From Pseudomonas putida (GTDB taxonomy: Bacteria; Pseudomonadota; Gammaproteobacteria; Pseudomonadales; Pseudomonadaceae): a DNA stretch of 64,000 bases. The position numbers and the translations under genes are program-made. The stretch covers positions 3,180,001-3,244,000 of the forward strand of contig CP163498.1 of assembly GCA_041071465.1 (NCBI GenBank), written 5' to 3'. Below, piece by piece: positions 47,315-56,506 of the stretch; within the stretch, counting starts at the first letter, position 1, and each line of letters begins with the position of its first letter. Under the pieces are notes generated by a model. The model was not told the origin of the DNA and did not search any database. It worked only from the letters and a program-made list of their open reading frames with translations.

Positions 47315-48709
47315 TCAGAGAATGTTGAATGGGATGGTGGTCACCACGCGGAACTCATCCAGGCTGCCATCACCCTGGGCCTTGCTGGCGCGGTGGGTGG
47401 TGTAGGTGGCGCGGATGCTGGTGTCTTTCAGCGGCCCGCTCTGCACCGCGTAACTGGTGCCGATCCCCCACTCGTAGTGGGTTTCGCCATCCAGGCCATT
47501 CACGTCGTAGGCTGTACCGCGATAGTGAGTGCCGTCGATGCCCCAGCCGCGGGCGTTGTACAGGTTGAACTTCAGGCCTGGTACGCCGTAGGGCGCCATG
47601 TTCAGTACGTAGGAGATCTTCAGCGATTTTTCGTTGGGGCCGTTGAAGTCCGACAGCAGTGAGTTGGCCAGGTAGATGCCGTTGGTTTCGTGCAGGTAGT
47701 CGAAGTACTCGTTACCGTTGACCTGCTGCCAGGAGGCACCGAGGGTGTGGGCCTGGTGGGTCAGGTCGAACGACAGGCTGTAGGTGTCGTTGTCGATCTT
47801 GCCCATTTTCTGACTGCCGGCGTCGACGGTCTTGTAGTAGTTCAGGCCGGTGCTCAGGCTGAGCACTGCGCTGTCGCCGAGCACGTGGTTGGCGCCGAAG
47901 TAGTACTGGTTCCAGAAATCGTCGACCTTGGTGGCGTACAGGCTGGTGCTCAGGCTCTTGAACGGCTGGTAGTTGATGCCGGCGGTGCTGGCGCGGTCGG
48001 TTTCCACGCCAGTGGCGCTGTATTCGCTGCGGAACTTGCTGAGGCTCTGCTCGGTACGTGGCGAGACGCGGTCGAAGGTGCCCAGGTCGAAGCTGAGGTT
48101 ATCGAACTCGGCGCTGTGCAGGAACGCGCCCTGGAAGCTCGACGGCAGGGCACGGTTGCCGATGTAGGCGATCATCGGGGTGTCAACCGACTGGCGGCCG
48201 AGGGTAAGGGTAGTGTTGGACACCCGTGCCTTGATGTTGCCCAGGCCCAGTTTGCTCCACTGGCCAATGGGGTCGCCATCGCTGTGGGTCAGGGTGCGGT
48301 TGTTGGGGCCGGCGACAGCTTCGCGGCTCTGTTGCAGGGCGATGGCGTTGTAGCCAGCGGCCTCGACGGCGATGCCCACGGTGCCTTGGGTGAAGCCGGA
48401 GCTGTAGTTGAGGATGCTGCCTTGTACCCAGTTTTCCCGGCTGTGGGTGGGGTGGCGGGTGCCGTCGCTTTTGTAGTACTTCCACAGCGGGGCGCGTGCG
48501 GCGCGTTCGCGGGCGTACCAGTTGCGGGTGCTGCCAGACAGGCTCTGGCCGTCGATGAAGCCGCTGGCCTGCGCCTGCTCGCTGCTGCCTTTGAGGGTGA
48601 GCGGGATGTAGGCCTGGCTTTGCGGGTCGGCCTGGGCCACGGTGGATAAGGCACTGATGGATAACGCCAGTGCGGTCAGGGTGAATATTCTCAAGGTTGA
48701 AGCTCCCAT
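47315..48709 (-). CDS. opdP: OprD-family porin OpdP
   Basis: 464 residues. Signal peptide ends near AQA-DPQ. OprD-family beta-barrel (FIDGQSLSGSTRNWYARERA, TLGRQSVDTPMIAYIGNRALPSSFQG, KISYVLNMAPYGVPGLKFNLYNARGWGIDG). In P. aeruginosa OpdP takes up dipeptides and tripeptides and some carbapenems, and lies in the same position among dppA genes. Supplies peptides across the outer membrane to the DppA proteins. Confidence 0.9.
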   Translation of the reverse strand: MGASTLRIFTLTALALSISALSTVAQADPQSQAYIPLTLKGSSEQAQASGFIDGQSLSGSTRNWYARERAARAPLWKYYKSDGTRHPTHSRENWVQGSILNYSSGFTQGTVGIAVEAAGYNAIALQQSREAVAGPNNRTLTHSDGDPIGQWSKLGLGNIKARVSNTTLTLGRQSVDTPMIAYIGNRALPSSFQGAFLHSAEFDNLSFDLGTFDRVSPRTEQSLSKFRSEYSATGVETDRASTAGINYQPFKSLSTSLYATKVDDFWNQYYFGANHVLGDSAVLSLSTGLNYYKTVDAGSQKMGKIDNDTYSLSFDLTHQAHTLGASWQQVNGNEYFDYLHETNGIYLANSLLSDFNGPNEKSLKISYVLNMAPYGVPGLKFNLYNARGWGIDGTHYRGTAYDVNGLDGETHYEWGIGTSYAVQSGPLKDTSIRATYTTHRASKAQGDGSLDEFRVVTTIPFNIL

Positions 48710-48814
48710 TGTTTTCTAGTTATTGCCGGCCTTGTGGGCCGGGTGGGTGTTGCGGTGTTGCCTGGGTTGCCACGGGATCGCCGGGCTGAGTTGGGGGGGC
48801 GTGCTGCCTGTGCT

Positions 48815-48908
48815 GGCCTTTTCGCGGGTAAACCGCTCCCCCAGGGATCTGCGCAGACGCCTGGTTTGTGAAGATCTCTGTGGGAGCGGGTTCACCCGCG
48901 AAGTGGCC
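48815..48908. repeat. REPIN-like inverted REP pair, degenerate
   Basis: Left copy about 48815-48847 and right copy about 48877-48908 share CGCGGGT-AACCGCTCCC and GGGAGCGGGTTCACCCGCG in inverted orientation, with several mismatches. Located between opdP and dppA paralog 2. Confidence 0.75.
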
Positions 48909-48923
48909 CTTGAGGGCTAAAGA

Positions 48924-50516
48924 TCAGTCAACACTCACACCGGAAAAGTCATCGCGCCCAAACGGGCTGACCTTGAATTCGGAAACCTTGACGCTGAGCG
49001 GTTGGTTCACCGTGGAATGCGCCACCGGGGTAATCGGTACCTGCTGCTTGAGCCGCTGCTGGGCCTGCTGGTACAGGGCGGTGCGCTGCGTACGGTCGGT
49101 CACCTGCTTGGCCTGCTTGACCAGGCTGTCGTACTGCGGGTCGCACCACAGCGAATAGTTGTTGCTGCCGATGGCATCGCAGCTGTAGAGGGTGCCCAGC
49201 CAGTTGTCCGGGTCGCCGTTGTCACCGGTCCAGCCGATCAGGGCGATGTCGTGCTCACCGCTTTTCATGCGCTTGAGGTATTCGCCCCATTCATAGCTGA
49301 CGATGCGTACCTTGAAGCCGAGCTTGTTCCAGTCGGCCTGAAGCATTTCGGCCATCAGCTTGGCGTTGGGGTTGTATGGGCGCTGCACCGGCATGGCCCA
49401 CAGGGTGACCTCGGTGCCAGGTTTGACACCGGCCTGCTGCAGCAGCTGTCTGGCCTTTTCCGGGTTGTAGGGGGCGTCCTTGAGGCTTTCGTCATAGGAC
49501 CACTGGGTGGGTGGCATGGCGTTCACCGCCAGTTGGCCGGAGTCCTGATACACCGCCTGGATGATGGCTTGCTTGTTCACCGCCATGTCCATTGCCTGGC
49601 GCACTTCCAGGCGGTCGAATGGTGGGTGCTGGGTGTTGTAGGCGATGTAGCCGAGGTTGAAGCCTGGTTGCTGCAACACCTGCAACGTGCTGTCGGCCTT
49701 GAGCGCCGGCAGGTCGGCCGGGCGCGGGTGCAGGGTGACCTGGCACTCATTGCGGCGCAGCTTCTGGATGCGCACCGAGGGGTCGACGTTGATCGAGAAC
49801 ACCAGGTTGTCGATCTTCACCTCATTCGGTGCCCAATAGTCCTTGTTGCCCTTGTAGCGGATCTGCGAATCCTTCTGGTATCGCTGGAACACGAACGGCC
49901 CGGTACCGATCGGCTGCTGGTTGATGTCGCTGGGGCGCCCGCTGGCCAGCAACTGGTCGGCGTACTCGGCGGAGAGGATGGAGGCGAAGCTCATGGCCAG
50001 GTTCTGGATGAACGCAGCATCGACCGTGTTCAAGGTGAACACCACGGTCAGCGGGCCGGCCTTCTCGATGCGAGCGATATTCTTGTCCAGGCCCATGCTG
50101 ATGAAATAGGGGAACTCGGTAGGGTAGGCCTGGCGGAACCGATGACCCTTGTCGAGCATGCGGTTGAAGGTGAACAACACATCGTCGGCGTTGAGCTCGC
50201 GGCTTGGGTTGAAGGCCTTGTTGCTGTGGAATTTCACCCCTTCACGCAGGTGGAAGGTGTAGCGCAGGCCGTCGTCGGACACTTCCCAGCGAGTTGCCAG
50301 GGCAGGCTGCACGGCGGTGCCACCCCGTTCGAACTCGACCAGCCGGTTGTAGATGGGTTCGGCGGCGTCGTTGTCGGTGGCGCTGGTGTACTGAGCGGTG
50401 TCGAAGCCGGCTGGGCTGCCCTCGGAGCAGAACACCAGGTTGTTGGCCAGCAGGGCCGGGGACTGGCTGATCAGGCCCAGGGCCAATAGGGTCGAAAGGC
50501 GGGTAGCGTGACGCAT
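48924..50516 (-). CDS. Dipeptide-binding protein DppA paralog 2
   Basis: 530 residues from MRHATRLSTLLALGL with AAGGA upstream; the longer frame to 50621 has no signal peptide. Signal peptide ends near LLA-NNL. Family-5 binding protein (CSEGSPAGFDTAQYTSATDN, VKFHSNKAFNPSRELNADDV). Closer to paralog 3 than to paralog 1 (shared QPIGTGPFVFQRYQKD-type segments), suggesting a duplication with later divergence of ligand preference. Confidence 0.9.
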   Translation of the reverse strand: MRHATRLSTLLALGLISQSPALLANNLVFCSEGSPAGFDTAQYTSATDNDAAEPIYNRLVEFERGGTAVQPALATRWEVSDDGLRYTFHLREGVKFHSNKAFNPSRELNADDVLFTFNRMLDKGHRFRQAYPTEFPYFISMGLDKNIARIEKAGPLTVVFTLNTVDAAFIQNLAMSFASILSAEYADQLLASGRPSDINQQPIGTGPFVFQRYQKDSQIRYKGNKDYWAPNEVKIDNLVFSINVDPSVRIQKLRRNECQVTLHPRPADLPALKADSTLQVLQQPGFNLGYIAYNTQHPPFDRLEVRQAMDMAVNKQAIIQAVYQDSGQLAVNAMPPTQWSYDESLKDAPYNPEKARQLLQQAGVKPGTEVTLWAMPVQRPYNPNAKLMAEMLQADWNKLGFKVRIVSYEWGEYLKRMKSGEHDIALIGWTGDNGDPDNWLGTLYSCDAIGSNNYSLWCDPQYDSLVKQAKQVTDRTQRTALYQQAQQRLKQQVPITPVAHSTVNQPLSVKVSEFKVSPFGRDDFSGVSVD

Positions 50517-50663
50517 GGCAAGTCCTTTTTCGTCTGTTTGCGCCGCCTCGTTGTACGAATGACGGCAACAGTTCGCCGCTCCCGCGGCGGATAGCAGCAG
50601 GACGACATGAAAGGGTGGCAAGGATGGAAGGGCACCCGCCGCTCAGCGGGTGCCCGGGTCAGC

Positions 50664-52289
50664 CTACTTGTCCACGCTGACGCCGTAGAAGGAGTTCAGT
50701 CCGAATGGGCTGATCTTGTAATCCTTCACTTTGGCGCTCATGGGCTGGTAGACGGTGGAGTGAGCGATCGGTGTGATCGGTACCTGCTCCTTGAGGATGT
50801 GCTGCGCCTTCTGGTACAGCTCGGTGCGCTTGGCCTGGTCGGAAGTGGCCTTGGCCTGCTTGATCAGGTCGTCGTAGGGCTTGTAGCACCACTTGGAGAA
50901 GTTGTTGCCATCCACGGCATCGCAGCCGTAGAGGGTGCCCAGCCAGTTGTCCGGGTCACCGTTGTCACCGCTCCAGCCAATCAGCATGGCGCCCTGTTCG
51001 CCGCCTTTGGAGCGTTTGATGTACTCGCCCCATTCGTAGCTGACGATCTTCGCCTTGATACCGATCTTGGCCCAGTCGGACTGGAGCATTTCGGCCATCA
51101 GCTTGGCATTGGGGTTGTACGGGCGTTGCACCGGCATGGCCCACAGGGTGATTTCGGTGCCTTCCTTGATGCCAGCTTCCTTGAGCAGTTGCTTGGCTTT
51201 TTCGGGGTCGAACGGGGCGTCCTTGATGCTGGTGTCATAGGACCATTGCGTGGGTGGCATGGCATTGACTGCCAGCTGACCGGCACCTTGGTAGACCGAC
51301 TCGATGATCTTTTTCTTGTCCACGGCCATGTCCAGCGCCTGGCGCACTTTCAACTGGGCCATGGGGTTGGCGTCGTTGCTGCCCTTGATCTTGTCCATCA
51401 CGTTGTAGGCGATGTAGCCAAGGTTGAAACCGGCCTGGTCAGGCATTTTTAGCTTGGGGTCTTGCTTTAGTGGCTCGATGTCGGCCGGGCGGGGGAACAA
51501 AGTGACCTGGCACTCGTTCTTTTTCAGCTTCTGCATGCGCACCGAGGCATCGGTGGTGATGGCAAAGATCAGGTTGTCGATCTTCACGTCATCGGGTTGC
51601 CAGTAGTCCTTGTTGCCCTTGAAGCGGATCTGCGCGTCCTTCTGGTACTTGCTGAACACGAACGGGCCAGTGCCGATAGGCTTCTGGTTGATGTCGGCGG
51701 CCTTGCCGTCCTTGAGCAGCTGGTCGGCGTATTCGGCGGACTGAATCGAGGCGAAGCTCATGGCCAGGTTCTGGATGAACGCGGCGTCGACTTCGTTGAG
51801 TGTGAACTTCACCGTGTGCTCGTCGAGCTTCTCCACTTTGGCGATATTCTTGTCCATGCCCATGTCGGTGAAGTACGGGAACTCGGTGGGGTAGGCCTTG
51901 CGGAACGGTTGCTCCTTGTCGAGCATGCGGTTGAAGGTGAACAACACGTCGTCGGCGTTGAACGGGCGGCTGGGCTTGAAGTAGTCGGTGGTATGGAACT
52001 TGACCCCTTCGCGCAGGTGGAAGGTGTAGGTCTTGCCGTCGTCGGACACTTCCCATTTGGTCGCCAGGCCCGGGATGACGGCCGTGCCACCACGTTCGAA
52101 CTGGGTCAGGCGGTTGAACACGGTCTCGGCCGAGGCGTCGAAGTCGGTCCCGGTGGTGTACTGCCCCGGGTCGAAACCGGCCGGGCTGCCCTCGGAGCAG
52201 AACACCAGGTTGGACGCGGCCAAGGCCGACGGTGCACCGGTGAGCAAGCCTGCGCCAAGCAGGAACGGAATGACTGCGTGTTTGAGCAT
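50664..52289 (-). CDS. Dipeptide-binding protein DppA paralog 3
   Basis: 541 residues. Signal peptide ends near ALA-ASN. Family-5 solute-binding protein (CSEGSPAGFDPGQYTTGTDF, VKFHTTDYFKPSRPFNADDV), the closest of the three to canonical DppA. First gene of the dpp region in the direction of transcription, preceded by a 329-base gap. Confidence 0.92.
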   Translation of the reverse strand: MLKHAVIPFLLGAGLLTGAPSALAASNLVFCSEGSPAGFDPGQYTTGTDFDASAETVFNRLTQFERGGTAVIPGLATKWEVSDDGKTYTFHLREGVKFHTTDYFKPSRPFNADDVLFTFNRMLDKEQPFRKAYPTEFPYFTDMGMDKNIAKVEKLDEHTVKFTLNEVDAAFIQNLAMSFASIQSAEYADQLLKDGKAADINQKPIGTGPFVFSKYQKDAQIRFKGNKDYWQPDDVKIDNLIFAITTDASVRMQKLKKNECQVTLFPRPADIEPLKQDPKLKMPDQAGFNLGYIAYNVMDKIKGSNDANPMAQLKVRQALDMAVDKKKIIESVYQGAGQLAVNAMPPTQWSYDTSIKDAPFDPEKAKQLLKEAGIKEGTEITLWAMPVQRPYNPNAKLMAEMLQSDWAKIGIKAKIVSYEWGEYIKRSKGGEQGAMLIGWSGDNGDPDNWLGTLYGCDAVDGNNFSKWCYKPYDDLIKQAKATSDQAKRTELYQKAQHILKEQVPITPIAHSTVYQPMSAKVKDYKISPFGLNSFYGVSVDK

Positions 52290-52618
52290 GGTGGCCTCAT
52301 TGTTGTCATTTTTTGGATGAGGTGGCCTCGTGAGCCGACCTGCGGATACTTATGCAGGGGGTGTTCCCAATGCAACAGGAAGAAGGATAGTTGGCGCCGG
52401 AAAAGTGGTACGGCCGTACATGGATGTCGCATCGGTATAACTTTCGGCGAAGTTAAACGTTTGCGCGGGCAAAATGATGGCATTTTGCAGGATGTTTCGA
52501 GGCGGGAGTATATGTAGGAGGCACCTTAATGGTGCGTAGGAAGCTTCTGAAAATCTGAATTTGACGCGATACCTGGGAGAGCGAGCGCAGCCGCTCCCAC
52601 AGGTGTTTCGTGAACCCG
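52290..52618. other. 329-base region upstream of dppA paralog 3
   Basis: Should hold the dpp promoter. On the minus strand TTGCAT, 17 bases, TAAGTA is a weak candidate. A nine-codon open frame with an AGGAGG site (52529-52558, plus strand) and a partial REP core near 52595-52611 are also present. No protein-coding gene is convincing. Confidence 0.5.
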
Positions 52619-53335
52619 TTAAGGCATCTGCACTTCGATCAGGCCATCGGCATTCATGCTCACTTCACTGGTGCCTGCTTCGATATCCGGCGCTGGTGCC
52701 GCTTCATCAGCCCCCATGGCCTTCATCGCCATCGGTGCGCTACGCAGGTACGGGCGTGGGTAGCCGCTGCTGTTGAGGTTCAGGTTGACCACTTTGTAGC
52801 CCTTGCCGCCCAGCGCTTCTGTGGCCAGCTGCGCGCGTGCCTTGAAGGCATCGACCGCATCCTTGAGCAGTGCATCTTCGCTGGCCTTGCGCGTGGCCGG
52901 GGCGATGGAGAAGTCCATGCCGCCCATTTTCAGCTCTTGCAGCAGGTCGGCGGTCAGCTGGGACAAGGCCGGGAAGTTGGCGCTTTCCAGGCGCAGTTCG
53001 GCGCGCTCGCGCCAGCCGGTGATCTTCTGGCCCTTGCTGTCATATACCGGGTAGCTGTTGCGGCTTCCCTGGCTGATCTTCACGTCCTTGACCTGACGCG
53101 ACTGCTGCACGGCCTTGTTCATGGTTTCGGTGATCTGCTTGGCGAGCTTGCCCGGGTCGCTGTTCTGCGCTTCGCTGTACAAGGTCACGACCATCAGGTC
53201 GCGCGCCACTTCCTTGCTGACTTCGGCACGCAGCGATACCTGGTTGAAACGCGGTTCATCGGCCGCCAGCGCCGGCAGGCTGGCGAGCAGGCCGCAAGAC
53301 AGGATGAAGGCGGTGCCGCGACGTGGGATTTGCAT
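52619..53335 (-). CDS. SIMPL-domain (DUF541) periplasmic protein
   Basis: 238 residues from MQIPRRGTAF, with AAGGAG upstream; the longer frame is rejected. Signal peptide ends near ALA-ADE. SIMPL/DUF541 domain (VSLRAEVSKEVARDLMVVTLYSE, AVQQSRQVKDVKISQGSRNSYPVY). Function is not established; relatives are periplasmic, and E. coli YggE is linked to oxidative stress. Adjacent to roxSR in P. aeruginosa also. Confidence 0.88.
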   Translation of the reverse strand: MQIPRRGTAFILSCGLLASLPALAADEPRFNQVSLRAEVSKEVARDLMVVTLYSEAQNSDPGKLAKQITETMNKAVQQSRQVKDVKISQGSRNSYPVYDSKGQKITGWRERAELRLESANFPALSQLTADLLQELKMGGMDFSIAPATRKASEDALLKDAVDAFKARAQLATEALGGKGYKVVNLNLNSSGYPRPYLRSAPMAMKAMGADEAAPAPDIEAGTSEVSMNADGLIEVQMP

Positions 53336-53536
53336 GTGGTACTCCTTGGCAATAAAAGGCGTGGCGTCTGGTTGTCCATTCCACGCATGGCCCATCAGAC
53401 CGGCAACAGTGTAGTGGGTTCAAAAGTGCCATCATCAACCTGTGACAAAGTGTGGCGCTTTGCCGCATCGCTGCAGCTAGGCGCCAGGCTTCGGTATACT
53501 CCAGCCGATTTTCTGGAGCACTCATCAGGAGAGCTC

Positions 53537-54793
53537 ATGCTCGCTGCCGTACAACCGTTGTCCGCTACCCGTCAGAACCTCTGGCGCCTGACCGTCATTC
53601 GGGTCCTGGTCCTGGCTGCCCAGGCTGGCTCGGTGGGCGTTGCCTACTGGACCGAACTGCTGCCGTTGCCCTGGCTGTCGCTGGCCGGCACCTTGGCCTT
53701 GTCTTCGCTGCTGTGTGCCTTCACGGCCCTGCGCCTGCGCTTGTCGCTGCCCGTCACCGAAATGGAGTATGCCCTGCAGCTGGCTTGTGACCTGCTGATC
53801 CACAGCGCCTTGCTGTATTACTCCGGCGGTTCGACCAACCCGTTCGTTTCGTATTACCTGGTGCCGCTGGCGATTGCTGCGGTGACCTTGCCGTGGCTGT
53901 ATTCGCTGATCCTGTCTGGCATCGCCCTGACGGCCTACAGCCTGCTGCTGGTGCAGTTCTACCCGCTCGAAGGCTTGCCCATGGCGCGGGACAAGATGCA
54001 GGTCTACGGCATGTGGCTGAGTATTGCCCTGGCGGCGGCCGTGATCACCTTCTTTGCCGCGCGCATGGCCGAAGAGCTGCGCCGCCAGGAGCAGCTGCGT
54101 TCCGAACGGCGTGAAGAAAGCCTGCGCGACGAGCAGTTGCTGGCCGTGGCCACCCAGGCTGCCGGTGCCGCCCATGAGCTGGGTACGCCGCTGGCGACCA
54201 TGAGCGTGCTGATCAACGAAATGCGCCAGGACCATACCGACCCGCTGTTGCAGGAGGACCTGCAGATCCTCCAGGACCAGGTAAAGCTGTGCAAGGAAAC
54301 CTTGCAACAGCTGGTGCGCGCTGCCGAAGCCAACCGACGCCTGGCGATCGTCGAGCAGGATGTGACTGCATGGCTGGACGAAGCGCTGAACCGCTGGCAC
54401 CTGATGCGCCCGGAAGCCAGTTACCGCTTCCAGCGTCTGCGCGACGGCAAGGTGCCTCGGTTGACACCGCCACCGGACCTTACCCAGGCGCTGCTGAACC
54501 TGTTGAACAATGCTGCCGATGCCTGCCCCGATGACCTGGAAGTGCGCCTTGACTGGGACGCCCAGGACATCGTCATCAGCATCCGCGACCACGGCCCCGG
54601 CGTGCCGCCGGCCATTGCCGAAGCCATCGGCAAACCCTTCATTACCACCAAGGGCAAAGGCTTCGGCCTGGGCCTGTTCTTGAGCAAGGCCAGCGTGACC
54701 CGTGCGGGCGGTTCGGTAAAACTCTATAGTCATGAACAGGGTGGCACCCTGACCGAACTGCGCCTGCCCTATGGCAAGCGAGGAGATGAATGA
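53537..54793 (+). CDS. roxS: Redox-sensing histidine kinase RoxS (RegB/PrrB family)
   Basis: 418 residues from MLAAVQPLSATRQ. Six transmembrane helices (about 18-175) with the RegB quinone-site motif GGSTNPF in a periplasmic loop. The H-box AAGAAHELGTPLATM carries the phosphorylated His. A downstream cysteine in VKLCKETLQQL may be the redox-switch cysteine seen in RegB. HATPase domain with LLNNAADACPD and GFGLGLFL. A longer in-frame reading from 52610 is antisense to the SIMPL gene and rejected. Stop overlaps the roxR start. Confidence 0.93.
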   Translation: MLAAVQPLSATRQNLWRLTVIRVLVLAAQAGSVGVAYWTELLPLPWLSLAGTLALSSLLCAFTALRLRLSLPVTEMEYALQLACDLLIHSALLYYSGGSTNPFVSYYLVPLAIAAVTLPWLYSLILSGIALTAYSLLLVQFYPLEGLPMARDKMQVYGMWLSIALAAAVITFFAARMAEELRRQEQLRSERREESLRDEQLLAVATQAAGAAHELGTPLATMSVLINEMRQDHTDPLLQEDLQILQDQVKLCKETLQQLVRAAEANRRLAIVEQDVTAWLDEALNRWHLMRPEASYRFQRLRDGKVPRLTPPPDLTQALLNLLNNAADACPDDLEVRLDWDAQDIVISIRDHGPGVPPAIAEAIGKPFITTKGKGFGLGLFLSKASVTRAGGSVKLYSHEQGGTLTELRLPYGKRGDE

Positions 54794-55353
54794 TGAGCGA
54801 AGAAAACCAGGTCGAAAGCGAAGAGCTGCCGCACCTGCTGCTGGTGGATGACGATGCCACCTTCACCCGGGTCATGGCCCGGGCCATGAGCCGTCGCGGT
54901 TTCCGCGTGAGCACTGCCAGTTCTGCCGAGGAAGGCTTGATCCTGGCTCAGCAGGACCTGCCGGACTACGCCACGCTGGACCTGAAGATGGACGGCGACT
55001 CGGGCCTGGTGCTGCTGCCCAAGCTGCTTGAGCTGGACCCAGAAATGCGCGTGGTGATCCTGACCGGCTATTCGAGCATTGCCACTGCGGTGGAGGCGGT
55101 CAAGCGCGGTGCCTGCAACTACCTGTGCAAGCCGGCTGACGCCGATGATGTGCTGGCAGCACTGCTGTCGGAGCACACCGACCTGGATACGCTGGTGCCG
55201 GAAAACCCGATGTCGGTCGACCGCCTGCAGTGGGAGCACATCCAGCGCGTTCTGAACGAGCACGAGGGCAATATCTCCGCCACCGCGCGGGCGCTGGGCA
55301 TGCACCGGCGGACCTTGCAGCGCAAGCTGCAGAAACGGCCGGTTCGGCGCTGA
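54790..55353 (+). CDS. roxR: Response regulator RoxR (RegA/PrrA family)
   Basis: 187 residues. Receiver domain with LLVDDD, phospho-acceptor Asp in TLDLKMDGDSG, Thr in VILTGYSS and Lys in YLCKPADADD, then a Fis-like C-terminal helix-turn-helix (HEGNISATARALGMHRRTLQRKL) highly conserved in the RegA family. ATGA overlap with roxS. Controls terminal oxidases and redox balance in Pseudomonas. Confidence 0.95.
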   Translation: MMSEENQVESEELPHLLLVDDDATFTRVMARAMSRRGFRVSTASSAEEGLILAQQDLPDYATLDLKMDGDSGLVLLPKLLELDPEMRVVILTGYSSIATAVEAVKRGACNYLCKPADADDVLAALLSEHTDLDTLVPENPMSVDRLQWEHIQRVLNEHEGNISATARALGMHRRTLQRKLQKRPVRR

Positions 55354-55368
55354 TTCTTTGCTCAAAGG

Positions 55369-55406
55369 GCCGGCTTCTTCGCGGGTTTATCCGCGAAGAA
55401 GCCGGC
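55369..55406. terminator. REP-type terminator after roxR
   Basis: Perfect 16-base stem GCCGGCTTCTTCGCGG / CCGCGAAGAAGCCGGC with loop GTTTAT. Ends roxSR transcription. Confidence 0.7.
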
Positions 55407-55508
55407 ACTGACAGAAATTTATGTATAACACCCCGCGATCCCCGCAAATTCCGGCCGTTGGCGTATTATTAGCCGCCTAATGGCAACCCCCTCCAGGATC
55501 GCTTGCGC

Positions 55509-56450
55509 ATGCTCGCCCTTCTTATCCAGACGCTGAACATCACGGCACCGGTTTTCGCCATGCTGTTCATGGGCGTGCTGCTCAAACGCATCCACCTGAT
55601 CGACGACAACTTCAACCGCGTCGCCTCGCAGCTGGTGTTCAACGTGTGCATGCCGGCGCTGCTGTTCCTCGGTATCTATCACGCCGACCTGGCCGCAGCA
55701 GTCAAACCCGGTGTCATGCTGTACTTCATCGCTGCCACCCTGGTCGGCTTCGCCATTGCCTGGGGCCTGGCCATCTGGCGCAGCCCGCTGGCCGACCGGG
55801 GCATCTATACCCAGGGCGCATTTCGCGGCAACAACGGCGTGATCGGCTTGGCCCTGGCCGCCAGTTTGTACGGTGACTATGGTATTTCCCTGGGGGCGGT
55901 GCTCGCGGGCCTGGTCATCCTCATGTACAACTCGCTGTCGGCGGTGGTGCTGGCGGTGTACAGCCCGGACCTCAAGTCCGACCCATGGAGCATCTGCAAG
56001 AGCATTTTCAGCAACCCGTTGATCATCAGCGTGCTGGTGGCTACCCCGATGGCTTACGGCCAGGTGCCGTTGCCCAACTGGCTGCTGACCTCGGGCGACT
56101 ACCTGGCGCAGATGACCCTGCCGCTGGCGCTGATCTGCATCGGTGGCACCTTGTCGCTGGCGGCGCTGCGTGACTGTGGCCGGCTGGCCATCGATGCCAG
56201 CCTGGTGAAGATGGTCTGCTTGCCGTTGCTCGGTACCCTGGGGGCTTGGTTGTGTGGCTTTCGCGGTGCGGAGTTGGGCATCCTGTTCCTCTACATCGGC
56301 AGCCCGACCGCTGCGGCCAGCTACGTGATGGCGCGGGCGGCCAATGGTAACCATGAGCTGGCGGCGTCGATCATCGTCATTACCACGCTAATGGCGGCAA
56401 TCACCACCAACATTGGTATTTTCATCTTGCAGTGGGGCGGATGGATCTAG
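55509..56450 (+). CDS. AEC-family auxin-efflux-carrier-like transporter
   Basis: 313 residues from ATG at 55509, which has AGGA 10 bases upstream; a TTG at 55503 is also possible. Ten or so transmembrane helices; AEC/PIN fold (NITAPVFAMLFMGVLLKRI, FRGNNGVIGLALA, IYIGSP-like LYIGSPTAAASYVMA). Exporter or importer of a small organic acid or amino acid; substrate unknown. Confidence 0.85.
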   Translation: MLALLIQTLNITAPVFAMLFMGVLLKRIHLIDDNFNRVASQLVFNVCMPALLFLGIYHADLAAAVKPGVMLYFIAATLVGFAIAWGLAIWRSPLADRGIYTQGAFRGNNGVIGLALAASLYGDYGISLGAVLAGLVILMYNSLSAVVLAVYSPDLKSDPWSICKSIFSNPLIISVLVATPMAYGQVPLPNWLLTSGDYLAQMTLPLALICIGGTLSLAALRDCGRLAIDASLVKMVCLPLLGTLGAWLCGFRGAELGILFLYIGSPTAAASYVMARAANGNHELAASIIVITTLMAAITTNIGIFILQWGGWI

Positions 56451-56506
56451 ATCCTTGACTGCAAATAACAGCAACAGCACTGCCTCACTGAGCTAAAGGA
56501 CACTTC

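Noticed and set aside
45626..52289. Tandem dppA genes considered as recent duplications
   Set aside because: The three proteins differ widely in sequence, so they are old paralogs rather than a recent amplification.
52610..53536. 309-codon upstream extension of roxS
   Set aside because: It is antisense to the SIMPL gene and lacks family resemblance; roxS starts at 53537 with a GGAGAG-type ribosome site.
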